Below the pieces are notes generated by a model, which did no database searches, was not told where the DNA came from, and was given only the letters and a program-made list of their open reading frames with translations. Below are positions 33,675 through 45,496 of a stretch of DNA of 64,000 nt, one piece after another. This stretch comes from Beroe forskalii (lineage: Eukaryota; Ctenophora; Nuda; Beroida; Beroidae): the NCBI GenBank assembly GCA_011033025.1, contig WFMF01000122.1:124001-188000 (forward strand). The letters are read 5' to 3'. Position numbers and translations under genes: made by a program. Within the stretch, counting starts at the first letter, position 1. Every line of letters begins with the position of its first letter.

Positions 33675-34205
33675 ATGCCTGAGAAAGAATCATCACAAGA
33701 CAGCAACGGAACAAGCACTGCCGAACACATACAGAAAGAAAACTCTAAAACCGCCTGCCACCCAGCCCTTTCTCCCACAGAACTGGACACCCTTTTCAGC
33801 GCTTGTATTGCCGCTAAATCCCACTCCTACTCTCCCTACAGCAAGTTCCGGGTCGGGTGCGCTGTTCTGCTCTCCGACAACTCCATCGTAACGGGGTGTA
33901 ACGTGGAGAACGTAACGTACGGACTAACAGTGTGCGCTGAACGGACGGCGTATCTGAAAGCCGTCAGTGAGGGACGGAGTTCGTTCCGTGCGGTGGCGGT
34001 TAACACGGACGTAGCGGACGCTTTAGTCCTGCCTTGCGGGCAATGTCGGCAGTTCATGTGGGAGTTTGGGGACGTTGATGTGTACGTGGTAACCCCTGAT
34101 TTGGAGAAACATCAGAAGTACAGACTGTCTGAGTTGCTGCCAGGGGGCATGACCATGGGGAATCTGGAGGCTGGACAGAGGAACAGGCCCGGGAACAGGA
34201 TGTAG
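33675..34205 (+). CDS. CDA: Cytidine deaminase
   Basis: Hydrolytic deamination of cytidine and deoxycytidine in pyrimidine salvage; cytosolic, usually a homotetramer. Single exon, 176 residues. It has the family's FRVGCAVL strand, the active-site helix CAERTA (zinc ligand Cys 87, catalytic Glu 89), the second zinc motif PCGQCRQ (Cys 121 and 124), and the closing LSELLP. About 30 polar N-terminal residues precede the domain, more than in most bacterial forms. ATG 33675 is the first in frame. An AATAAA lies at 34339-34344, 134 nt after the stop. The inverted duplication breaks inside this gene at about 33803: a truncated 5' copy sits at 43748-43624. The gene is convergent with actin. Confidence 0.93.
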   Translation: MPEKESSQDSNGTSTAEHIQKENSKTACHPALSPTELDTLFSACIAAKSHSYSPYSKFRVGCAVLLSDNSIVTGCNVENVTYGLTVCAERTAYLKAVSEGRSSFRAVAVNTDVADALVLPCGQCRQFMWEFGDVDVYVVTPDLEKHQKYRLSELLPGGMTMGNLEAGQRNRPGNRM

Positions 34206-34338
34206 GGGCAGGAATGACGGAATGATGGAATTCAGGGAGTGGATAGAGAAGTGGGGACATTCCCAACTGACCCTCTATAACATTGTAGGACCAATGTACA
34301 GACTATAGTATGAATTTATGAATAGAACTTGAATTTAG

Positions 34339-34344
34339 AATAAA
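34339..34344 (+). terminator. Polyadenylation signal for cytidine deaminase
   Basis: Canonical AATAAA 134 nt beyond the stop codon, followed by T-rich sequence. An inverted AATAAA (TTTATT at 34437-34442) lies on the other side and could serve the convergent actin transcript. Confidence 0.6.
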
Positions 34345-34793
34345 CCTTTATACTTGGTTTAATTTTTACTTTATTTTGGGATCTTATTATGATAAATGCA
34401 TGTAAGATAAATGGCTATACATTACTTTTGTATGATTTTATTGTTTTGTTATATTATTTTAATTTAATTTTGCAAAATTGTAACTCTGTTTTACCCATTC
34501 TAATGCCTCAGAAGTTAGAAGGGGAACCCCAATCTTATATCCTTTCCACATCACTTGAGTCAAAAGATGAAGCACATTTGGTACAACATGCAAACAACTT
34601 TGATACAAATGGAACTTAAACAAAACTAAAATCTACAATGTCAGATAACTTAAAATTCAATCGAACATCTAGATTCCTTTCTGTCCATATTCACAATTAA
34701 CATTTTACAATCTCCAATAAACCCCATGTTTGGGCCATGGTATCCATGACTACCATGGTTACCATGACAACCATGGTTACTATGATGGAAGAT

Positions 34794-36639
<1,846 letters not shown>

Positions 36640-36697
36640 TTACACGTAACTTGAAAACAGACAATAAGAAATGTGTTATCTCCGCCTTCACACAGTG

Positions 36698-36764
36698 TAT
36701 ATAAGTTAGACTTAACCGCGATCACGTGACAGGTCACGTGACCATTTTCCTTTATTCTGATTGG
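36698..36764 (-). promoter_or_regulatory. Actin core promoter: TATA, two CACGTGAC, CCAAT
   Basis: TATATAA at 36698-36704 is about 80 nt upstream of the actin ATG. Two CACGTG hexamers (36723-36728 and 36735-36740), both within TCACGTGAC, and an inverted CCAAT (ATTGG, 36760-36764) lie just behind it. The order and spacing fit a TATA promoter with a start site near 36670. Confidence 0.65.
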
Positions 36765-36843
36765 TTGTTCAGAGTTATCTGCTACACATGTGTGATGTGC
36801 AACGCAAAATCCTAGGGATAGGACAATTTTGTGGAAGTTATGA

Positions 36844-36853
36844 CCATATATGG
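36844..36853 (-). promoter_or_regulatory. CArG box (SRF-type site)
   Basis: CCATATATGG, a perfect match to CC(A/T)6GG, about 145 nt upstream of the TATA box. Serum response factor sites of this form regulate actin genes in animals, so the position supports function. Confidence 0.7.
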
Positions 36854-36919
36854 GTAAAATCAGGCTACTCAGACGAAGGCTAGAGCCATGTGACTTAGAC
36901 CTTGGTTCCACGTGATCCA

Positions 36920-37978
36920 CTTGATAAGGAACATCGAGCTCAAATTACCTTAAAAAGCTCAAAAGTCATCGGAAGTTGAGTAGAAACACCCAGATTTACT
37001 AACTTTTAGAGCATCGAATCACCCGTTATCGGCGTTCTGTATTGTTTGAGTAATTATGGGATGGGAAATTCAACGCCTTAAAATGTTTGTTGAGTCGTGG
37101 ACAATAGAACCTTACATGGCGCTTTTTTTCACCCGTACAGTACCGCAAATATTCATATTTATTTGTAAGGCAACCCAATCCCATATTGATATCATATATT
37201 CAACTTTGTACACTTCTCACAAAAACTTACGGTTATTAAGATAAGAATGTCAGGTGATCATAAAACATCTGCGAGGCGTCTGTACATTGCACCACGTATT
37301 GCACGTTTCAATTTGAAGTTTAAAATGAAACAGCTGTGCTGAACGTGCAATGTGCAGCCCATCAGTTAATTTCAATCCACTGTTGTTAAATTTAACTCAA
37401 AATAAAGTCATTTGACCGGGTTGGGACTTTCATATTTCGTTATCGTAGCATCGTAGGATGTTACGCAACGTTCCACATTCAGACGGTCACATTTGCGCCC
37501 TGTTAGCCATCCAGTTAGAAGAAATGGACGGGCAACGTCAGTCGAATTTCCTGGGTCGAAGGGGCGGGTGTGGGTTTTGTTACGTGACGCTCAAGCAGGA
37601 ATTCTAATGATATTAGAACCGGTTCGCACCGTGAAATCTCGCCCAAGAAGCCCTGAAAGATATGAAGGGCCGTGGAGTATCTTTGTCGAACCCTTTCTAA
37701 TTCTACGCTGTCTTTGAGACGTCGTGTTGCTTTCAACCAATGAAAGAGATTAGAGAATGAGAGTACGAAAACATCCCAACTTTCCAATAGCATGCTTGCT
37801 TCATCAGCTAGCAAAATAGCGAATTCGGTCGTATGCATGATCTCATGATGATGTCTGTACGTTTATGTCACGACTTCTGAAGAACTTTTTCATCTGGATT
37901 GTACAAAGTCAAGCTAAAGTTTATTGATTGCTATGACAAAAAGAAAATAGGAGTACCAATACCAATATTAACCATCGC
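36920..37978. other. Intergenic, no gene seen
   Basis: Region upstream of actin. Short ORFs on both strands lack recognisable motifs. Confidence 0.35.
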
Positions 37979-38262
37979 GATCGAATGACCAGTGATTGTT
38001 ATCCAAAATTTTTAGGTTTTCTGTTCAATTGAACAAATTTTGCCTCGAAATTCGAATCTGGCCTGGTGATACCAGGCAGGCAGAAACCAGGCGAGCATTG
38101 CTTATTTGCTTACATTGGACCACATGCCTGGCTTCTGCTACCATTGTGGTTTCACCAGGCCAGATCCGAATTTCGAGGCAACATATTTTGTTAAATTGAA
38201 AAGAAAACCTTCTATTTTCTAAATTTGGGTCGTAACATTTACTGGCAAACGGTCATTCGATC
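37979..38262. mobile_element. 284-bp foldback (MITE-like) element
   Basis: GATCGAATGACC at the left end is matched by its complement GGTCATTCGATC at the right end. Closer to the centre the arms pair again over GCCTCGAAATTCG/CGAATTTCGAGGC and CTGGCCTGGTG/CACCAGGCCAG. The whole could fold into one long interrupted hairpin. No coding sequence. Confidence 0.7.
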
Positions 38263-38699
38263 ACAATACTCGTCTAAAAGATTTTTATCTTGTTTTGGTT
38301 ATTGTCAACATAAACTTTGAGCTTGGCAAAGTACAGCGTAGATGAAAAAGAAAAAAGTCAGAGATCGTTTTGTTTGAATGAATGCGCGTCATGTATTTTG
38401 CATGCCGCGCATTCATTCAACCTAAACAGCCGCGCGCGCAATCACAACAACACCCGATGGTGAAATTTCATTTTCTTTGTACGAAATTGTCGCTGCGGGC
38501 TACAAACCAGAAGATGATTCCGTAAAATGCAGTAGGACTTTCTCCAAAATTGTACGCAATGAACAGCGATATTTGTGATCTTTCAAAAAAAACTTTGAAG
38601 TTAATGTTGTTGTATTTTGAAGTTTATGTGATGAAATCGGACCAAATTAAAAAGGATTATATGAGGCCGATAATTGGAACCCATTAGCAAGCTTTTCAC
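38263..38699. other. Noncoding, short inverted repeat
   Basis: Contains TGAATGAATGCGCG...CGCGCATTCATTCA (38376-38420), an isolated inverted repeat, and GC-rich CGCGCGCG near 38430. No gene. Confidence 0.4.
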
Positions 38700-41550
38700 A
38701 CTCGATTGATGACTCGACTTGAAACGCAAGGATATATTTTTGAATGTACAATTGAAAAGTCGATTCACTGAAAACTTACACAGTACCAATTTTCGCATTT
38801 TCATGTTTTTCCAAGATATCCTGAAAGTTTGGTGAAAATTCGGTAAGAGAAAGTTTGAGATATGACTTTTTCGCAAGGAATATTTTGAATGCGTTCAAAT
38901 TTCGATGAAGTTTGTTACGCAAAGGATCTATATTTTGGCACATACAAATTTTGAAAAAAGTCACAGTACACTCAAATTATATGTGCCCCAAGATATCCTG
39001 AAAGTTTTGAAAAATATCTTGAATGCGTAAAATTTTGAAAATCGATTTTCTGTGCGCTTTCAAAATTTTCAAGTGTTTCTAAGATATCATATCCGAATTT
39101 TATTAGAAATGACTTGAAACTTACACAGATATATTTGAATATATATTTGAAGATATCCTTGAAAGTCGATTTACTAAGAAAATTTCTCTTACCGATTTTT
39201 CACCAACTTTTTCAGGATATCTTATATCCTTGCGTTTGGAGTGTACTTTGGCACATTTCAAAGAAAACTCCTTTCCGAATAAATTGAGATATATATTTGA
39301 ATAAGGAAGATTTGAAAAGTTTGCGGAAAATCGGTAAGAGAAATCTCTTACCGATTTTCACCAAACTTTCAAATTCTTGGCATTCAAAATATATCCTTGG
39401 TGTTTCTGTGATATTTCGGATTTTCTATGTGCCAAATGAAACTTATATGACTTGGCTCAAATTATATTTGAATGCTCAAGATATCCTGAAAAGTTCGAAA
39501 TTGGTAAGAGAAATTTTGAGAAATCGACTTTTTCGAAATTTGTACGCATTCAAAATATATCCTTGCGTTTCAAGTCATATCTCGGATTTGGCACATAGAA
39601 ATTCCTTGAAACTTCACACAGTACACTCCAATTATGTGCCCCAAGATATCCTGAAAGTTTGGTGGAAATCGGTAAGAGAAATTTTGAGTAAATCGACTTT
39701 TTTCGAAATTTGTACGCATCAAAATATATCCTTGCCAATTTTCAAGTCATTCTCGGATTTGGCACATAGAAATTCCTTGAAACTTACACAGTACACTCCA
39801 AATTATGTGCCCCAAGATATCCCTGAAAGTTTGGTGAAAATCGGTAAGAGAAATTTTGAGTAAATCGACTTTTTTCGAAATTTGTACGCATTCAAAATAT
39901 ATCCTTGCGTTTCAAGTCATATCTCGATTTGGCACATAGAAATTCCGAAACTTACACAGTACACTCCAATTAAGTGCCCCAAGATATCCTGAAAGTTTGG
40001 TGAAAATCGGTAAGAGAAATTTTGAGTAAATCGACTTTTTCGAAATTTGTACGCATTCAAAATATATCCTTGCGTTTCAAGTCATATCTCGGATTTGGCA
40101 CATAGAAAATCCTTGAAACTTACACAGTACACTCCAATTATGTGCCCCAAGATATCCTGAAAGTTTGCGAAAATCGGTAAGAGAAATTTTGAGTAAATCG
40201 ACTTTTTCGAAATTTGTACGCATTCAAAATATATCCTTGCGTTTCAAGTCATATCTCGGATTTGGCACATTGAAATTCCTTGAAACTTACACAGTACACT
40301 CCAATTAAGTGCCCCAAGATATCCTGGAAATCGGTAAGAGAAATTTTGAGTAAATCGACTTTTTCGAAATTTGTACGCATTCAAAATATATCCTTGCGTT
40401 TCAAGTCATATCTCGTATTTGGCACATAGAAATTCCTTGAAACTTACACAGTACACTCCAATTATGTGCCCCAAGATATCCTGAAAGTTTGGTGAAAATC
40501 GGTAAGAGAAATTTTGAGTAAATTGACTTTTTCGAAATTTCTACGCATTCAAAATATATCCTTAAGTTGCCTAAGTCATATCTCGGATTTGGCACATAGA
40601 AATTCCTTGAAACTTACACAGTACACTCCAATTATGCCCCAAGATATCCTGAAAGTTTGGTGAAAATCGGTAAGAGAAATTTTGAGTAAATCGACTTTTC
40701 GAAATTTGTACGCATTCAAAATATATCCTTGTGTTTCAAGTCATATCTCGGATTTGGCACATAGAAATTTTTGAAACTTACACAGTACACTACAATTATG
40801 TGCCCCAAGATATCCTGAAAGTTTGAAAATCGGTAAGAGAAATTTTGAGTAAATCGACTTTTTCGAAATTTGTACTCATTCAAAATATATCCTTGCGTTT
40901 CAAGTCATATCTCGGATTTGGCACATAGAAATTTTTTGAAACTTACACAGTACACTACAATTATGTGCCCCAAGATATCCTGAAAGTTTGGTGAAAATCG
41001 GTAAGAGAAATTTTGAGTAAATCGACTTTTTCGAAATTTGTACGCATTCAAAATATATCCTAGCGTTTCAAGTCATATCTCGGATTTGGCACATAGAAAT
41101 TCCTTGAAACTTACACAGTACACTCCAATTATGTGCCCCAAGATATCCTGAAAGTTTGGTGGAAATCGGTAAGAGAAATTTTGAGTAAATCGACTTTTTC
41201 GAAATTTGTACGCATTCAAAATATATCCTTGCGTTTCAAGTCATATCTCGGATTTGGCACATAGAAATTCCTTGAAACTTACACAGTACACTCCAATTAT
41301 GTGCCCCAAGATATCCTGAAAGTTTGGTGAAAATCGGTAAGAGAAATTTTGAGTAAATCGACTTTTTCGAAATTTGTACGCATTCAAAATATATCCTTGC
41401 GTTTCAAGTCATATCTCGGATTTGGCACATAAAAATTCCTTGAAACTTACACAGTACACTCCAATTATGTGCCCCAAGATATCCTGAAAGTTTGGTGAAA
41501 ATCGGTAAGAGAAATTTTGAGTAAAGCGACTTTTTCGAAATTTGTACGCA
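38700..41550. repeat. 168-bp satellite array
   Basis: Recent units are 168 bp by direct measurement (AGATATCCTG at 41141, 41309, 41477). Landmarks in each unit: CCCCAAGATATCCTGAAAG, AAATCGGTAAGAGAAATTTT, AATCGACTTTTTCGAAATTT, ATATATCCTTGCGTTTCAAG and GATTTGGCACATAGAAATTC. About a dozen well-conserved units run from 39600 to 41550. The left 900 bp is degenerate and mixes both orientations. The unit is close to nucleosome repeat length. Confidence 0.9.
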
Positions 41551-41975
41551 GCGTACATTGCGTACACGAAAGTCCAACTCGTAAAATGGATGCATATTGT
41601 GAAAATGCGCGCGTGCTCACAATGACGACCTGGCTGAGATGGAATTGTGAAAATTTTCACATTTTGCCAAAACTGCGTGGGAATGGCTGAAATAAGTTTG
41701 AATTATCAATACAAGTGACCTAAAGTCGTTTTTGGAGTCTTGGTCATTTTTGGGCCGTCGATATAGGCGAAAAGGGCCAAATTTAAAGATTGATCAAATC
41801 TGACTTTTCTCGGAACAAATGCATAGGAAACAGATAGAAAACATTCTGGATTTAATCCACAAACACTTTCACCCGAGAGGGATGCATCTTTTTTTAAAAT
41901 TTGGGCTTGTTAAACGGTTCTGCATTTTGTGAAAATGGTTTCAGCGAGTTTTGAGAGCTGAAAACGTTTAAAAAT
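41551..41975. other. Noncoding, no gene seen
   Basis: Sequence between the satellite and the LINE fragment. Probably old repeat material, with no coding signal. Confidence 0.35.
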
Positions 41976-42609
41976 GGTTTAGGCATGTTTGTACCTATTT
42001 GGTGCCTATTTTGCTATAACAGCCTCACAACTTCAAAAACTTCAAAAGATTCAAAATTCAGCTGTGAGATATATTCTTAATCTTCAAGGAAAGGAAAGGT
42101 TTCGATCAATAACACCCTATCTCAAAAAGCTTCATTTTTTACCTGTGAAATTCAGAATTGAATTCAAACTTGCTCTACATGTTTTCAAGTGCATTAACAA
42201 TATCAGTCCTGACTATTTATCAGATATGTTAACTCTCAGACAACAAAATCAGCACAGTGTAAGGGCTGATAATGACTTTTTCTTACTCAAAGAAGCTAGT
42301 GAACCTAGGTGTAAGAAAACACAAGGGGCTTTCAGTTATAGTGCACCTAAAGTATGGAACAGGCTGCCTTACGAAATCAGATGTATACCTAATATTGACA
42401 ATTTCAAAGTTGCATTGAAAACTTATTTTTATCGCTGTGCATTTGATGTTCAATAGAGGCGTTTTTGACCTTAAGCTCCTCTTTTTAGGTTCTAGGATAC
42501 TTATCAAGACTGTTTATAAAAGTTATTTAGTAGGCTTCCGCTTTGTTACTTAGAGCTTGCTCAATCATGGTTTAGCGGAATATAAGTTCATTATTATTAT
42601 TATTATTAC
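41976..42609 (+). mobile_element. LINE 3' fragment (end of ORF2) with ATT tail
   Basis: The ORF in this piece (to the stop at 42456) matches the C-terminal tail typical of jockey/CR1-like LINE reverse transcriptases: LQKLQKIQNSAVRYILNL, LKKLHFLPVKFRIEFKLALH, YLSDML and AFSYSAPKVWNRLPYEIR. The 5' part, including the polymerase core, is absent, as in 5'-truncated insertions. The 3' end finishes in (ATT)n at 42590-42608. The reading frame is intact, suggesting recent insertion. Not a host gene. Confidence 0.85.
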
Positions 42610-43623
42610 AGTGAAAACCAGTTAATGTGAGATCGTTTTTGGGCGTCTTGGAAACTTCTGAACGCCTATATGGCCGAAAGGGATCCAAAATTGAAGTTAC
42701 TGAAATTTAGAATAATTACCTGGTAGGTACATACCCTCATCTAACCGGCCTTTTAGACTTTGAGATTTTGTCCAAAGGGCCAGTTAAAAAGACCGGTCAA
42801 AGCTTCAAGGTGGGGTCGGTAAAGGTCAGTTAATTTAGGTCAAACGAAACTTTTATGACCTCGCTTATGAAGTGTTAAATAACTAAAAAAAAGATGGCAT
42901 AACACGATAATGCCCTAAATCATCATATCACACGGGAATTTATGGACCTTTTGATGCAATTTACCGAGTATGAATGGATTTAAGTGGCTATTTCAGAGTG
43001 TGAAATCCTTGGTCAGGAAACTAATTGATAAGTTGATACATTTCTTTTGTTCAAGGGGCCTGTTAAGATGGTTCAAAAATTTTTGTCCATGAGTCAAAAA
43101 GGGCCGGCTAAATGAAGACCAATAAGGTAGGTATAAACATCCTCAGAAAAATTCTGCGTGGTGTATTTACAAGAATTTTAACAAGAATTTTAACAAGAAT
43201 CACACACAAGTCAGCAGTATTATGTTAAACTGCGATGATAATGTGATTTGGTGATGTGTTATGGTGATTGGAATTGATTTGATGAAAAGTCATCAGCGTG
43301 CTGATTCGAGGTAGCAGATAAGAGGTTACAAAAAAGGGGCCAAAATCGAAATAGTAGGATCTTGGTGACTTGGTGAGATCGGGGATCATAATGCGGGCAC
43401 GTACAGAGTGCATGAACCAAAGTGAGATGCTGAAGAGAAGAAAGAACTGATGAGAGCTGAAGTAACAGGAGCGATGGTGCAGGAAGACAAGCAACAAGAA
43501 CTCACGAAGACCTGGAGGAAGAGAATCAGAAAAAGAAGAAATGGATAGGTTTGTTGTTTTCCCCCGGCCTACGCACGCCCCACGTGGATGCAGCATTTCC
43601 ACATTTTTGTGAAATTGTTTTTG
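42610..43623. other. Dispersed repeat sequence, no gene
   Basis: Phrases such as GTTAAGATGGTTCAAAAAT and TTTTTGTCCA recur around 62900-63060, so both belong to one old repeat family. A 125-codon minus-strand ORF at 43225-43602 has no recognisable feature. Confidence 0.45.
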
Positions 43624-43748
43624 CGAGAAGAGGGTGTCAAGTTCTGTGGGAGAAAGGGCTGGGTGGGAGTTGTTTTAGAGTGTTCTTTCTGTATGTGCTC
43701 GGCAGTACTGGTTCCGTTGCTGTCTTGTGATGATTCTTTCTCAGGCAT
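43624..43748 (-). pseudogene. Truncated cytidine deaminase 5' copy
   Basis: Starts at ATG 43748 and is homologous to roughly the first 43 codons of the intact gene, then runs out at the duplication breakpoint before any catalytic residue. It also carries a small indel. It cannot encode an active enzyme. Confidence 0.85.
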
Positions 43749-45284
43749 GTCCTCAATTCGTCGTTTCTTTGGTTCAGATTACACTAAGACGAGTTTTGGT
43801 TGAGATTGTAAGTCTTGTATAGAATTTATCCAACAAGCTAAAATCCGGTGTCACATAAAACTTCTTGTGTCACTTTAAACATAATATCATGATAATAATA
43901 ATATCTTAAAGGAGGAGCAATTGCTCCTTCATAAAATTATTGACAAGATAAATGATGATGAAACTAACAGATAGGTCAACAAAAAAGGTTGGATCAAAAA
44001 TCAAAATATTGCTGGGTGTCCCGAAATTCAAGCTGGCCTCGTACGAAGATTTACAAACTCAGCTAAGAACAACACGAACAGAAGAGAATAACGTAAGAGT
44101 GCCAGTTACTCAAGATCTCAGAGTCAGATTTCTCCCTCAGCACATACATGCAACATGCAATCTTTACATCAAGACAACACGTCATGAGTTCAACCATGGA
44201 AGTGCGAAAAAGGAAACATACAAAATACTATTTGGCTCATGAGGTGATCAAAGAAGCAGTGGAGACTGGAGAAGATTCACTTGTAATTTGTACATTGTTG
44301 TTGGCACATGGAATAATGTGTCGTTTGAATGTGATGAATGTTATAAATACTTGAATATGCAAATAATTTGATGGTGTTAAATTGACATCATAGCAACATC
44401 ACCTCATACATATGTGACAGAGACTTAATGGCGCAGACTTTAGAATCAAATGCTTGTGCAGGCTTCAAAAGAATGTTGGCTGCTGTCCATGCACCATTGG
44501 GGCAATTCTTACTAAAGTCACTAAATAATCCTTTTTAATTCAATTAAGAAGGCCACAAACGTCTGACGTGTCGGGTGAGAAATCTAAATGAAAAATTCAA
44601 AAGACGGGATAAAAATAAAATACAAAAGTCCAGCGATTCGACAGGTTTGAAATAAAGCACTGAATAATCAGCCTAATTAATTATGATAATGATTTCAATT
44701 TGATCATGCACAAAGTTTAAATTTGATTATTCACTTACACCATATTGAATTTGAGTTATCTGTTAATCGCATCAGTATCCAATTATCGTACTCAAATTTA
44801 TGCATCGTAATTTGGTTACTCATACGGGTTCACATGACCAAGACAGATGTCTGATGTGCACTGTGCGGTGGAGTTTTGAACATTCCTTTGGAGCATTTTT
44901 TAGACTAGAGTCTAGAGGGTTAAATTTCGACCCGGTTGGGACTATCATAATGCATAAACATTAAACAACCCCAGCAACCGCCCTTGTGCTCTTTTGGAGC
45001 TTCTCCTGATGTAGCGAAATGACGAAACATGTATGAGTTTTAACAAACCTCATTGCTTGATAAAATACAATAAATTATTTTCATATTGACATTCCTTGCA
45101 TAAAAAATAACAGTGAAAATGTTCATACTGGTATTTGTTATCTAAAATGCTACCAAATCGGAAATGAGCTGGTATTTTCATCATTGCGACGTGGTCACTG
45201 AGGTTTAGACATCTTGGACGAGATTAATTCAGCAATTGTGTGTACGACTTGACCGAGCTGAAAATATCCAATTAATTTGCTGAA
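43749..45284. other. Right-arm spacer, no gene seen
   Basis: Counterpart of 32151-33674. Contains the 43952-44242 ORF discussed there. Confidence 0.4.
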
Positions 45285-45450
45285 ACCAGTGTCAACAATA
45301 GTCCCTTGACACCAGTGTCAGCTGATCCTTGACACCAGTGTCAACTATGGTCCCTTGACACCAGTGTCATCTGGTTCCTTGACACCAGTGACCGGTGATC
45401 AGTGGTCCCCTGACACCAGTTTCATCTGGTTGCCCGACAGTTGACACCAG
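45285..45450. repeat. TGACACTGGTGTCA palindrome array (right arm)
   Basis: Counterpart of 31970-32150. The unit is the same but the number and order of spacers differ. It begins about 45 bp after the stop of the right GPCR gene. Confidence 0.75.
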
Positions 45451-45496
45451 TGTCAACATTACCCTAATCTAAAGATTTAGGAGTAGGACTATAGTT

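Larger units (their letters stand above)
18119..33803 (+). repeat. Left arm of a large inverted duplication
   Basis: This segment matches, in reverse complement, 43624-54048. Shared landmarks in the same order are the outer end (CCACCTCAGTGACCGGTGCC), the unrecognised single-exon gene, a paired-CRE copy, the GPCR gene, the TGACACTGGTGTCA array and the first exon portion of cytidine deaminase. Coding exons differ by roughly 5-9 percent where I compared them; introns and spacers differ more. The left arm is longer because of a 6.85-kb TIR element and a 202-bp MITE. It could be a true segmental duplication or two haplotypes joined head to head in the assembly. Confidence 0.9.

Noticed and set aside
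43225-43602. 125-codon minus-strand ORF
   Set aside because: Lies in old repeat sequence, has no recognisable domain, and has no counterpart elsewhere in the window.
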